NCBI GenBank assembly: GCA_037783415.1
Contig: JAZGTN010000236.1
Coordinates: 1,240,001 to 1,304,000, forward strand
From: Leptasterias polaris
Taxonomy: Eukaryota > Echinodermata > Asteroidea > Forcipulatida > Asteriidae
DNA length: 64,000 bases
Direction: 5' to 3'
Of the stretch, positions 28,501 to 36,899 are shown piece after piece (within the stretch, counting starts at the first letter, position 1; each line of letters opens with the position of its first letter). A model generated the notes under the pieces. The model saw only the letters and a list, made by a program, of their open reading frames with translations, was not told where the DNA came from and did no database searches. Made by a program: the position numbers and the translations under genes.

Positions 28501-31500
28501 TCATTACAGGTTTAACAGGCACTTGCCATTATCTAATGACCTGCCAAGTTTCAACTTAATCAGACCTATACTTTTGGTGATATACGACTTCAAAAAGTGC
28601 ACCTTTAATGTCACGTCACGTGACCCCTGATGACGTAATCAATCTAAAACTTCACACATATGTTGGCTGCCTGACGTTCATCATGTGTATCAATTTTGAA
28701 GCGATTACAAAAAACTTCGCAACACACATCTTCTCAAAGTGCATTTTTAACAGTTTTCCAACTGCCGCTAGAGGGCGCTCTTGTGTATCGTGACGTCATC
28801 GGTATTTTTTTTTAACTGCACACCCTTGCCGGACACTAACATCGTTGAAAGCATTTTCATAACATTTAGCACTTTTGAATTACAAGGCACTTCCGGTTTT
28901 GACTGGTTTCGACCGGAAGTGGAGGTCGCGTGAGGTCACGCACACTGAATAAAATGAAGACCTAATTTATCCCTACCCAATCCCACAAACAGAAACCTAC
29001 GGTCTCTTGTGGCTGATTTGATATAGATTTTCAAATAGTTAAAATAGAAACCTTTAAGATGACGTCACGTGACAGGTGATGACGTCATCATGACGAATTT
29101 GTTTTAGGACCTTCCTTGCACCAATGCCTTTCATCACTGAAAGTTTCATTCCAATTGCTCTTTAGGAACTATGCAAAAGGCCGCTTAGAACAAATTGTGC
29201 GTTATTTCAATGACTTCCGGAAGTCTGAAAAATACAAATAAAAGGAAAAACAAAAACTTTAACAAAAACAATAGCTGTTTCGCTGCGCTTGCCGCGAAAC
29301 AGCTAAAGATAAAGGGGCAAAAAATAAAAAAATCATAACAAATCGTGTGATGACGTCATCATGACGTCATTAAAAGTGTGACTGGAACTTGCCATTATCT
29401 AACGACTTGCCAAGTTTCAACGTGATCAGACCTATACTTTTGGAGATATACGACTTCAAAAAGTGCACCTTTAATGTCACGTCACGTGACCCCTGATGAC
29501 GTAATCAATCTAAAACTTCATACATATGTTGGCTGCCTGTTGGTCATCATGTGTATCAATTTTGAAGCGATTACAAAAAACTTCGCCACACACATCTTCT
29601 AAAAGTGCATTTTGAACAGTTTTCCAACTGCCGCTAGAGGGCGCTCTTGTGTATCGTGACGTCATCGGTATTTTTTTTTAACTGCACACTATTGCCAGAC
29701 ACTAACATCGTTGAAAGCATTTTCATAACATTTAGCACTTTTGAATTACGAAGGCACTTCCGGTTTCGACCGGAAGTAGAGGTCGCGTGAGGTCACGCAC
29801 ACTGAATAAAATGAAGACCTAATTTATCCCTACCCATTCCCACAAACAGAAACCTACGGTCTCTTGTGGCTGATTTGATATAGATTTTCAAATATTTAAA
29901 ATAGAAACCTTTAAGATGACGTCACGTGACAGGTGATGACGTCATCATGACGAATTTGTTTTAGGACCTTCCTTGCACCAATGCCTTTCATCACTGAAAG
30001 TTTCATTGCAATTGCTCTTTAGGAACTATGCAAAGGGCCGCTTAGAACGAATTGTGCGTTATTTCAATGACTTCCGGGAGTCTGAAACAGACAAATAATA
30101 AAAACAAAAACTCTAACAAAAACAATAGCTGTTTCGCTGCGCTTGCCGCGAAACAGCTAAAGAAGAAAAGAAGAAAAGAAAAGAAGAAAAGAAAGGTCGA
30201 GAACTGGAAAATTGAAATGATTTTCTTCATAAACAACTAATAATTTAAATGTTGTTACTTACATTTATATACAAATAAAAAGTAAAATATAACGGGGAGG
30301 AATGTACTAAAGTAATGGTCACTATGGTGAATAGAGTTATGCAATAAACCAGTCGGGCGTGACCGGTGGCTGAGCTGCACCATGCACCCCTGGCCATGCA
30401 GCAGTCCGAATCCAGTCAACTGCAACATTAGACGTGTCCTATCTGTACTGTCTTTTTGGACCAGTGAGCTTCGGCGGACTCCCACCTACGAGCTAGGCGT
30501 AGGTAACTATAAGTATCATCTGTGAAATATTTTGTCACGCGTTGTTTTGTATATATACACATCTGTAATGTGTAGTTTCAGCATTGTTCATGTTTATTAA
30601 AGTAAGTCTCATGCCTGTTTAGCATATTGGGGTCTTGCCTCAGACGTAATGCGCTTAAAAGAATGATTTAATATTATTACATGTACATTCAATCTGAAGG
30701 ACAAAGCAATTTTGGTAATGTATCTTGCTCAAGGAGTCTGACACAAGTATCAGCACCAGTCAAGCTGGGACTCAAACCCACACTCTGGGGTGTCGTGGCC
30801 GAGCAGATAAAAACACTGAACTCAAGCTCTGGTGTTTCTGTTCAGCAGAGTGTGGGTTCGAGTCCCGTTCGTGACACTTGTGTCCCTGAGCAAGACACTC
30901 AACTATAATTGCTTCTCTCCACCCAGGGGTAAAATGGGTACCTGTGAGGGCAGAGATGGTTCTTGTGATTGATTTAGCTTAGTAGCGCATATTTGTTGCA
31001 CAGGCTGTATACTCCCCAGGCAGCTGAGATGGTTTATGGAATGAAATAATGGCCCAGTGACCAGGGGTAATAATGTTGGAAGCGCTTTGGGACACCCTTC
31101 GGGTGTGAAAAGTGCTATATAAAAATTGGTTATTATTATTATTATTATTATCTGTAAACGACGAACTAGAAGATGGTGCACTAGACTATTCAGCCTTGAG
31201 GCTCCACATAGTTTCAATCCAAAGCCAAAGCATTACAAACAAAGTGTGGACCTGGGGTCAGTTCAAAAACTTGCTAAGCACAGAAAAGTCTTGCTTAGCA
31301 GAAACAGGTAACCAACCACAATTCCATGAAGTTTACATTGTTGTGACTGGTGCCCCACTCATCTTTGCTTAGCAAAGAAATTTGGTAAGCCATGTTTTCT
31401 GCTTAACAGCTTTATGAAATTTGGCCCGAGGACAAAAGATGTTTACATAGCCGGAGACTGAGATGTTCACAGAAAGCTTTCTCAAGTAAAAACAACCTGA

Positions 31501-34500
31501 AAATTATTCTTAAAGGCACTGGATACTATTGGTAATTACTAAAAATAATTGTCAGCATAAAAACTTACTTGGTAACGAGCAATGGAGAGCTGTTGATAGT
31601 ATAAAACATTGTGAGAAACGACTCCCTCTGAAGTAACGTAGTTTTTGAGAAAAAGGTAATTTCTCACTCAAATAATAAAAGAATTCAGTGAAGCCTTTTA
31701 TTATAGGCATCTGAAAGCACACAAATTTGTGCAACAAGGGTGTTTTTTCTTTCACTATTCTCTTACAACTTCGATGACCAATTGAGTCCAAATTTTCACA
31801 GATTTGTTATTTTATGCATATGTTGGGATACACCAAGTGAGAATACTGGTCTTTGACAATTACCAAACGTTTCCAGTGCCTTTAAAGGGGACTTTTATGC
31901 ACTGGACACTTTATGCACATGACATCGTTGGGGCGCCCTCTCATAGAGTAATACAAACAAATTGGTTGCTCATTGGCCCATCCTTTGTGCAATGCGTACA
32001 TGGAAGTGTGTTTTCATTGCTGTCATCATTTTGACTCCAAGGTCTATTTAAGGAGGTAAAATGCATCCTTTTTTTCTATCCCACAAAAAGACTAAATTTG
32101 TCATGTATTATCGCTTCATTTTGGTACGAGCACCTGGTGTGGTTTTTTAACTTGTCCTAATGTACCTGCATGTATACACCTACATGTAAATTTATACACA
32201 AAGCAGTCCAAGAGGTAGAGTAATGGCTTGAGTTTCAGGAAACCAAAATGCCCATGAAAGGATTTAAACTGGTTGGAATGGCAGGGAGTAGGACAAAAGA
32301 TGAGTGAATGGTATCACAATAGGATTAATAAAGAAAACATACCAACCAGAGAACGATTTCATCCAGCAATTTTGCATAGCAAAATATTTAGACTGAATTT
32401 TTTTGTGCACACTGAATGCTAACACTGGAGTAGCAACTCCTGATTTTTGAGTAGCAACTCATGCATTTTGTGTAGCAATTTGCTCTGCTGTACTAGGGAA
32501 ACCGTTCACTGCCAACTCCTCATATGATTAAACTGCACTCACCCTGATTGCTGGAAAATAACAACATTCAGACCTCAATCACCTTCTAACAACTAATTGC
32601 AATAGAACATTGACTCTGTAGATTAAGCCCCATTTAATGCTACCGGGCTCACCTTTAACACTAGCCCGCCCTGAACACTAGCCCCTCCTGAACACTAGCC
32701 CGCCCTGAACACTAGCCCGCCCTGAACACTAGCCCCTCCTGAACACTAGCCCGCCCTGAACACTAGCCCGCCCTGAACACTAGCCCGCCCTGAACACTAG
32801 CCCCTCCTGAACACTAGCCCCTCCTGAACACTAGCCCCTCCTGAACACTAGCCCCTCCTGAACACTAGCCCGCCCTGAACACTAGCCCGCCCTGAACACT
32901 AGCCCGCCCTGAACACTAGCCCCTCCTGAACACTAGCCCGCCCTGAACACTAGCCCGCCCTGAACACTAGCCCCTCCTGAACACTAGCCCGCCCTGAACA
33001 CTAGCCCGCCCTGAACACTAGCCCCTCCTGAACACTAGCCCCTCCTGAACACTAGCCCGCCCTGAACACTAGCCCCTCCTGAACACTAGCCCGCCCTGAA
33101 CACTAGCCCGCCCTGAACACTAGCCCCTCCTGAACACTAGCCCGCCCTGAACACTAGCCCGCCCTGAACACTAGCCCCTCCTGAACACTAGCCCGCCCTG
33201 AACACTAGCCATGCGTACAAGATTTAGTTAAAACTGCTACAGGCTCGGAAACACCACTTCTGCAAAAAACTGAAGAACCTACATGTACATGTTTAAAATG
33301 CTCAGAATATATTCTCTTTATCAGATGTGAACAATACATTTTTTTAATATGGTAATTTAGCCTCAAAACAAGATTCTGCTAGGATTGAATTGTCAGGCCA
33401 CTAACTATTTTTTGCATTCATACCATTTGGTTGGTAAACAGTTTGCAACAGCTAGTCTAATTTCTTATTTAAAAAATGTGTTAATTTATTTTTGAGTGTG
33501 TTAACTACATGTGACCATTAAACTTGTTGTGATTGTTACCATTACACATCAGTCAGAAAGATACACATTCATGAAAATTGATGTTTAAAATCTGAGCTAA
33601 AACTCCCAAGTAACACGCATAGCTTACTAGCCCGATGAACCACTTTGTAAGAAGCTTAAGCACAAGACCTGATGTGAAAACCACAGAGTTGGCATGTGAA
33701 TATGATTTTCTGGCCTTTTTTCTTCAGCATTTTTCTATACCTGTTTGCCTGCTGGTTGAATGTGCAATTTGCAGGCCAATTTTGCCACAAAAGGCTGATA
33801 CACAATAAAAACATCACTATTTTGCTGTAATTTTTGTTTTAAGACCAAATTGTAGGAATGTCTGTAAAGAAGTGCTTCAAGTGCCAAGCTAAGCCTACCA
33901 TAACAACCCAAGTTTTAATTTTGTGTCAATGTTATTTGTACTATAAAAATTCAAACTGAATTTATAACAACTTGCTATGAATATTTTTTTTCCCACAAAT
34001 TTGTGTAACATGTACGAAACCCCTCGCTGTGTTCTGGGCCACACTCTAAAGACATACATTTTGTACATCAATCCATTCACTAATTTCCTACGATTTGTAA
34101 TGGTATCTTAAAGGTTTCCTTGGAAGCTTTTTATTTGTGGCATGTCATGGCCCAGCAGTTAAGAGCACTAGACTCAAAGCTCTGGTGTTTCTGTTCAGCA
34201 GAGTGTGGGTTCGAGTCCCGGTCGTGACACGTGTTTCCCTGAGCAAGATACTCTACCATAATTGCTTTGTCCTTGTCCCATGCACTAAGATTAGTAAAGC
34301 ACGTAAAAGAGTAGGAATTAACCTCTGTGTTTCTAGTTCACCTAAAAAGCACCCTTGTTTACAGGTTTCCTCAGGCTTGCGAGCTGCAGTGATCAAGTTC
34401 ATTCATGAGGCATCCTTGGTTTCATTACTTTCAGAAGTATATAACAATAATAATAATGATAATAATAATAACAACAGTCATTTGTATAGGACTCAAATTA

Positions 34501-35706
34501 TAAACCCAATGTACAATCAGTACAACCAATCTAACGTACATCATGGATTGAGGTCGGAGACAGTAGGTGGAGAAGAGGAGGGGGGAACTGACCTTATGGA
34601 TGGATTCTCGAGCATCCGTCTTCCTCAATTTCAGTATCCTTCTAATCTACATAAAAACAAAGCACAGCCCAAAGTTAATATTAATAATACTAAAAGTGGC
34701 TTCTTATATACAGGCATGATATTTGGTGCCTGGGAAAAAGTAGTTAAACAGTGTTTGAGCACAAGGGCTGGCCTACTTGTTCATATGGTGTACATGTATG
34801 GTTATTTTTCAGGCTATTAAATCACAATTTTTCCAATTTTTCCAAGGGCAAAAAAATCGGTAATCAGACTAAAGTAGGAAGAACATCATGCCTGTATGTA
34901 GCGCACAATTTTGTCATGCCGTGGACTCGCATGGTGGGTGTAGTTTTGGACCGCAGAGAATGCACCTGAGATAAAAGGCCATACTGCCTTCAAATCTCTC
35001 CAAATTTGCTTTTTTGAAATGTTCCTTATCCTTTTCAAGAGTTGTTTATGCACTAAAGCACCTACAGGATGTTGTTTGTCGTGACTAAAGCACCTACAGG
35101 ATGTTGTTTGTCGTGACTAAAAAAACATAAATTTGCCTCTTGAAATACAACTAACAGAACATATGATTCGCCATTTTGTGGAGTCAAAACTGTTGTTCTA
35201 CAATTTAGCGAGCAGTGTTCCGTCATAACATTCCACAAATATTCAAGGATTTCTTTGTGAATCATTATATTCTACTTTTAAAATATCTTTCCAACCATAT
35301 TCATTTCAAATTAAAGCTTTTCATAGCCCAAAGTACCCAATCGAAAGGCAACATGCCCCTTTAAGAAAGCAAGGAGGGAGGATCAGGAATTATCAAGGCG
35401 TCAGGCCTGAAGCTTTGTTTTTTAAAGGGCACCAAGGCATTTTCTCCTTGGTCACCTCTATGAGGAAATTGTACATTTCAATTGAAACATTTCACGGGGC
35501 ACCATTGACAAGGGGCAACAAGGCAATGACAAGGGGCACCAAAGCAATGACAAGGGGGCAACGAAGGCAATTGCCTCCGTGAATAATCAGGCCCGAGGTG
35601 TGTTTACACAAACCTTTGGGTTAAAGATGACAAACGAACTGCTTCCTTCAGCTCTGTAATGCCAGTCGTCTATATTGAGTAATGGTTCCACATCAGGACC
35701 AGCCAT
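13361..35706 (-). CDS. IPPK: Inositol-pentakisphosphate 2-kinase (IPPK/IPK1), multi-exon gene
   Basis: The enzyme phosphorylates the 2-position of Ins(1,3,4,5,6)P5 to make InsP6. I joined eleven coding exons on the - strand: 35614-35706, 23036-23122, 22006-22194, 19826-19921, 19339-19397, 18865-18937, 17872-18008, 17165-17304, 16602-16755, 14642-14863 and 13361-13523. All have AG/GT borders and the phases agree (1413 nt with stop, 470 residues). Family marks in order are DDWHYRAEGSSSFVI (ATP-loop region at the N-terminus), EIKPKRGFLPPS (the conserved EIKPK lysine motif), CSVCRVCLHQHHK (zinc-binding Cys/His), HYCPLDLFS, NPQNNFRICKDGVLIY, VKDCSIMV, and VIDLDPKP near the C-terminus (catalytic DLD region). 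Human IPPK is about 490 residues. The missing 25-30 residues fall between FNPK and VCDED, where the family has its VLR(L/I)RK-type segment, so one short exon inside 23123-35613 was not located. Intron 1 is over 12 kb and full of transposons. Confidence 0.93.
14100..14225 (-). mobile_element. tRNA-derived SINE (family B), copy 1
   Basis: On the - strand it begins GGATCAGGTTGGCTCAGTGG, a tRNA-like A box, and later has a B-box-like TTTCGAATCC. It is followed by the family's 'gggttttcagtctcc' region. It is a SINE, not a functional tRNA. Confidence 0.55.
14470..14630 (-). mobile_element. tRNA-derived SINE (family B), copy 2
   Basis: A diverged second copy with the same order of blocks as 14100-14225 and the same orientation. 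It sits immediately 3' of an IPPK donor site. Confidence 0.5.
14642..14863 (-). CDS. IPPK: IPPK coding exon (VKDCSIMV)
   Basis: 222 nt encoding the loop KNYILDFPYGGIF and the conserved RTVKDCSIMVAAQ strand, ending Y-D-G at the donor GTAAGT. A SINE lies within about 15 bases of the donor. Confidence 0.9.
15748..15895 (-). repeat. Dispersed repeat, inverted copy
   Basis: Diverged reverse complement of 11936-12085, lying in the IPPK intron between the exons at 14642-14863 and 16602-16755. Confidence 0.5.
16602..16755 (-). CDS. IPPK: IPPK coding exon (SLSVLEIDVIYPLYQKV)
   Basis: 154 nt. LEIDVIYPLYQKVVKHLEE closely matches the human LDIEGLYPLYNRVERYLEE segment. Acceptor ATTTTAG, donor GTAGGT. 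Confidence 0.9.
17165..17304 (-). CDS. IPPK: IPPK coding exon (SCVQAFLDVLIRTLL)
   Basis: 140 nt read in the frame set by the neighbouring exons; a longer overlapping ORF here is in another frame. It encodes a helical segment matching the CTRAVIREL-type helix of the family, then a poorly conserved linker. Acceptor TTGCAG, donor GTAGGT. Confidence 0.82.
17872..18008 (-). CDS. IPPK: IPPK coding exon (DGVLIYQVF)
   Basis: 137 nt beginning GAC GGT GTG after the acceptor ATTCCAG. DGVLIY corresponds to NGELIY in human IPPK, and LKPYF to LKPFF. Donor GTAAGT. Confidence 0.88.
18865..18937 (-). CDS. IPPK: IPPK coding exon (NPQNNFRICK)
   Basis: 73 nt completing the split Cys codon, then DPPRMKYCLNMLLRNPQNNF and RICK, equivalent to the human QNNLKIFK stretch. 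Acceptor CATTCTAG, donor GTAAGG. Confidence 0.88.
19238..19312. repeat. GCA/GGC trinucleotide tract
   Basis: An imperfect run of GCA, GTA, GTG and GGC triplets in the IPPK intron. On the IPPK strand it reads as C/T-rich CTG and CCG triplets starting 27 bases after the donor of the exon at 19339-19397. Confidence 0.85.
19339..19397 (-). CDS. IPPK: IPPK coding exon (HYCPLDLFS)
   Basis: 59 nt encoding VQNGVWEQHSHYCPLDLFS plus two bases of the next codon. The donor GTAAGA is 27 bases from a GCA/GGC-rich trinucleotide tract in the intron (19238-19312). Confidence 0.88.
19826..19921 (-). CDS. IPPK: IPPK coding exon, zinc-binding segment
   Basis: 32 codons from PKRGFLPPSHH to CSVCRVCLHQHHK, acceptor TTGTTTTAG, donor GTATCA. 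The C-x2-C and nearby histidines match the structural zinc site of plant and animal IPK1. Confidence 0.88.
19986..20345. mobile_element. Degenerate copy of the TTAA-flanked MITE family
   Basis: Shares TTTAAAGGC...ACTATTGGTAA at its left side and blocks such as 'gatgaccaattgagctcaaa' and 'tttgttattt' with the intact copy at 31514-31881. Ends are eroded. Confidence 0.55.
20605..21305. mobile_element. Foldback element with about 190-bp inverted ends
   Basis: Left AGGTACCAT(C)TCTGGGGCGG pairs with the right end CCGCCCCAGAAATGGTACCT. The arms continue for about 190 bp, including 'attccatggcggcatacatt' and 'cctcattaatccgtcatttt'. The loop (about 20800-21100) holds a duplicated CG-rich stretch with TGCATGACGCGCATAT and TGCATGACACGCATAT. 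No transposase. It lies in an IPPK intron. Confidence 0.75.
21414..21475 (+). mobile_element. Degraded Penelope-like 3'-tail motif
   Basis: CCTTGAGAAACACTGTGTTA, then GGGTCAGGCCATTCACTGTT, with a gap where GAAAC is expected. Compare the fuller copy at 39002-39050. Confidence 0.35.
22006..22194 (-). CDS. IPPK: IPPK coding exon ending in EIK
   Basis: 63 codons in phase 0, after the acceptor TTCTTCCCAG. The exon ends SIEIK exactly at the donor GTATTT, and the next exon supplies PKRGFLP, so the intron splits the catalytic EIKPK motif between EIK and PK. Confidence 0.88.
23036..23122 (-). CDS. IPPK: IPPK coding exon (VCDED...ICLP)
   Basis: 29 codons in phase 0, after the acceptor ATTATTTTCAG and before the donor GTATGT. 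The segment DYVQTLIQPILGSEFI aligns with the family's 'V-x-P-LLG-x-x-Y-V' stretch. A hAT transposase remnant sits about 180 bp upstream on the opposite strand. Confidence 0.8.
23305..23597 (+). pseudogene. hAT transposase C-terminal (dimerisation) fragment, frameshifted
   Basis: LVCTIPVTSATAERSFSTMK followed by RVKTYLRATMSHSRLTHL is the hallmark hATC dimerisation domain of hAT transposases. The frame shifts at about 23485, and the domain continues in another frame as LAIECDMTQELLQHPNKVV to a stop at 23597. The N-terminal BED and catalytic domains are absent. The fragment lies antisense inside IPPK intron sequence and is not functional. Confidence 0.8.
24601..26538. mobile_element. Helentron-like non-autonomous element, unit A (split by a MITE)
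   Basis: Begins with ACTAGAGCTTAATTGC and AGAGCTGTTTCGC. It ends with a hairpin AGCTGTTTCGC...GCGAAACAGCT then AAAA. The GCTGTTTCGC near the start is the inverted counterpart of the terminal GCGAAACAGC, a subterminal inverted repeat layout like Helentron-derived elements. There is no protein. The unit is interrupted at 24991-25905 by a hAT-type MITE. The superfamily call is inferred. Confidence 0.45.
24991..25905 (+). mobile_element. hAT-type MITE, copy 1, with 8-bp target duplication
   Basis: Perfect terminal repeats TAAGCTTGGGCGAT/ATCGCCCAAGCTTA are flanked by CTTCATAC at 24983-24990 and 25906-25913. The uninterrupted target is still readable in the sister units (e.g. 26962-26985). Terminal regions are full of ATATCG/CGATAT palindromic words. 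A block of about 52 bp (GTGAGAAGCA..ACGTCATAATTATTCACGCG) occurs three times in tandem at about 25480-25635. Confidence 0.9.
26580..27240. mobile_element. Array unit B, 3'-truncated
   Basis: Repeats the unit core ('caagcctgtttaaaaaa', 'aaaggggcaaaaaatgaaaa', 'cacgtcacgtgacccctgat', 'gccgctagagggcgctct', 'cttccggtttcgaccgg'). It lacks the distal part with 'acttccggaagtctgaaaaa' and the hairpin end. Confidence 0.7.
27241..28136. mobile_element. Array unit C
   Basis: Head-to-tail copy of the same unit with the distal block but without the terminal hairpin. It runs directly into the 5' end of unit D (ACTAGAGCTCAATTGC). Confidence 0.7.
28137..29307. mobile_element. Array unit D, the most complete unit
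   Basis: Starts AAAACTAGAGCTCAATTGC and ends in the hairpin AGCTGTTTCGC-TGCGCTTGCC-GCGAAACAGCT followed by AAAG. It carries all blocks seen in the other units and is the best reference for the family (1.17 kb). Confidence 0.7.
29308..30160. mobile_element. Array unit E, 5'-truncated
   Basis: Starts at the 'aaaggggcaaaaaataaaa' block and ends in the same hairpin (about 30127-30158) followed by an AAG/AAAAG-rich tail. Confidence 0.7.
30788..31152 (+). mobile_element. tRNA-Leu-like SINE (family C), full copy
   Basis: Head: GTGTCGTGGCCGAGCAGAT (A box), an anticodon loop CTCAAGC as in tRNA-Leu, and B box GGGTTCGAGTCCC. The body follows, then the tail AGCGCTTTGGGACACCCTTC, then AAAGTGCTATATAAAAATTG and (ATT)7. 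A second copy of the head is at 34137-34269. The tail type implies mobilisation by a LINE. Confidence 0.85.
31257..31430. mobile_element. Small MITE related to 7866-8161
   Basis: Ends GGGGTCAGTTCAAAAACTTG and AACAGCTTTATGAAATTTGG, then CCC. The interior contains repeated 'cttgcttagca' words, like the element at 7.9 kb. Confidence 0.45.
31514..31881. mobile_element. MITE flanked by TTAA (piggyBac-type), best copy
   Basis: Ends AGGCACTGGA...TCCAGTGCCT are perfect inverted repeats, and TTAA is present at 31510-31513 and 31882-31885. An inner inverted pair, TTGGTAATTA/AATTACCAA, follows. The size is 368 bp with no ORF of note. TTAA targets are typical of piggyBac. Confidence 0.75.
32657..33200 (+). 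repeat. 17-bp minisatellite, 32 units, two unit types
   Basis: Unit GAACACTAGCCCGCCCT or GAACACTAGCCCCTCCT, exactly 544 bp = 32 x 17 with no indels. Unit order (G = CCGCCCT type, T = CCCTCCT type): G T G G T G G G T T T T G G G T G G T G G T T G T G G T G G T G. There are 19 G and 13 T units. Confidence 0.97.
33358..33421 (+). mobile_element. Degraded Penelope-like 3'-tail motif
   Basis: TTCTGCTAGGATTGAATTGT, then CAGGCCACTAACTATTTTTT and GCATTC, is colinear with the copy at 39002-39065. Confidence 0.45.
34137..34269 (+). mobile_element. tRNA-Leu-like SINE (family C), head only
   Basis: GTCATGGCCCAGCAGTTAAG, then ACTCAAAGCTCTGG and GGGTTCGAGTCCC, followed by the family's 'ccctgagcaaga' block. 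Lost after about 130 bp. A 227-codon ORF runs across it but is not a gene. Confidence 0.75.
35052..35115. repeat. Tandem duplication, 2 x 32 bp
   Basis: Two identical 32-bp units starting ACTAAAGCACCTACAGGATG, so recent. Confidence 0.95.
35614..35706 (-). CDS. IPPK: IPPK coding exon 1 (start codon)
   Basis: The ATG at 35706-35704 opens MAGPDVEPLLNIDDWHYRAE, then GSSSFVIFNPK. It matches the family's N-terminal W-x-Y-x-GEG-like nucleotide loop, which decides the start. The exon ends AAG at 35614, followed by GTTTGT, a weak donor. An alternative donor, GTAAAC, lies six bases further on in the same phase. A dispersed repeat begins within about 15 bases of the donor. Confidence 0.85.
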
Positions 35707-35856
35707 TTCTTACAGTGTTACCTCAACATGTCTACAAAGAATGCATAACATGGCTAGATTATTAATTTGGTTTAACAGGTTATATAGGCCTACACATTTT
35801 GGGTACCTTCAAAAAGTGGCCAGAATGTTCCATCATTAGAATGTTCCATCATTAGT

Positions 35857-36035
35857 CAGGGCGCCCGGCGCACAGTAAAAACTTATGTCGCTCAACGAAT
35901 GATGCAACTTGTGAAGCTACATGCAACGTCACGGGTAAGCTTGTATATTCATTAGATGGGCAAGTCTCAAGCTACAGTACCGCGCGAAGTCACCTCATAC
36001 ATATTTATGACTTGGCAGATCAGCCGGGCGCCCTG
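35857..36035. mobile_element. MITE with CAGGGCGCCCGGC ends
   Basis: 13-bp perfect inverted ends on a 179-bp element without ORFs. hAT-like ends, but the flanking 8-mers do not match, so the class is open. Located about 150 bp upstream of the IPPK start codon, within its likely 5' region. Confidence 0.6.
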
Positions 36036-36430
36036 ACTTTCTTACGATTAACATGATTAACAGGCAGCGAATCATAAGTAAGATGGCGGCCCCCAGGCAC
36101 GACGAACTTCAATGTAATTAATTTACATCGGTTTTTTTTTGCCATCGCACGGCCACAGTTTTCAGAATGGGAAAGAGGACTCTTGAGGGTGCTATTGTGG
36201 ATTGTTTTATGGGGGGGTCGCCATTTGCAAAAAACGAGTAAACTTTCGTTGAAGTTTTGATCCCCAAAAGTCATGTTTTTGAGAGCCGTTTTTGGTCTCG
36301 CGCAAAGATTGATGGCAATGTTCAAAGCACAACAAGCTCCTGAATTGTTGGACGATTTGCCAGAAGATTTTTCTGAAGAAGAACTGGAGACAGACTCTGA
36401 TTTTGAGGGAGAAGACGTAGTGGTTGGCTA

Positions 36431-36867
36431 GACCCAGTAACTAGGGCACTGTACTCCTTTTTTCGAAATTTTGACATCATCCGTCGTACTAGCGCCCCAG
36501 CGAACGACAGTATGGTCATACATCATGATCCAACTCTCAGTTGTATCGACAGGTGCCCTGCCTCAACCACAAAGTCGTAACGGTTGAGGCAGGGCACCCG
36601 TCTAAAACTTGACGGGTGCCCTGCCTCGACCGTGACGATTACGCGGTTGAGGCAAGGCACCGTTGATTATACGGGTGCCCTGCCTCAACCGTGACTACTA
36701 CATGTACTACATGTCAAGTTTTAGACGGGTGCCGATACAAATGCTGTCGGTACAAATACAACTGAGAGTTGGGTCATGAGGTATGACCATACTGTCATTC
36801 GTTGGGGCGCTAGTACGACCAATGTAAAATTTTGAAAAAAGGAGTAAAGCGCCCCAGTTACTGGGTC
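36431..36867. mobile_element. TA-flanked MITE with long inverted arms and internal hairpins
   Basis: Ends GACCCAGTAACT.GGGC / GCCCCAGTTACTGGGTC have TA on each side (36429-36430 and 36868-36869). Arms of about 130 bp include 'tatggtcatac' and 'aactctcagttgta'. The centre repeats GGGTGCCCTGCCTCAACCG and its complement several times. No transposase. TA target suggests Tc1/mariner or a similar group. Confidence 0.7.
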
Positions 36868-36899
36868 TAGTGCTTTTCTCCAAGATGTGGTTGGTCGAC

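Noticed and set aside
30600..30665. ALRLRQDPNMLN on the - strand as the missing IPPK exon
   Set aside because: The motif looks right, but the phase does not fit exon 1 and there is no canonical donor (GC at the expected place).
32657..33200. CRISPR array
   Set aside because: Units are contiguous 17-mers without spacers, in an animal genome.
34137..34820. 227-codon + strand ORF
   Set aside because: Starts in a tRNA-derived SINE, crosses an AAT microsatellite and has no domain or codon-level sign of selection.
34900..34975. VHSLRSKTTPTMRV on the - strand as the missing IPPK exon
   Set aside because: Good acceptor but no usable donor and weak similarity.
35396..35598. Separate gene or regulatory element with repeated AAGGGGCACCAAGGCAATGA
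   Set aside because: The words recur at 15955-16030, so it is a dispersed repeat beside IPPK exon 1; no clear ends to define it.
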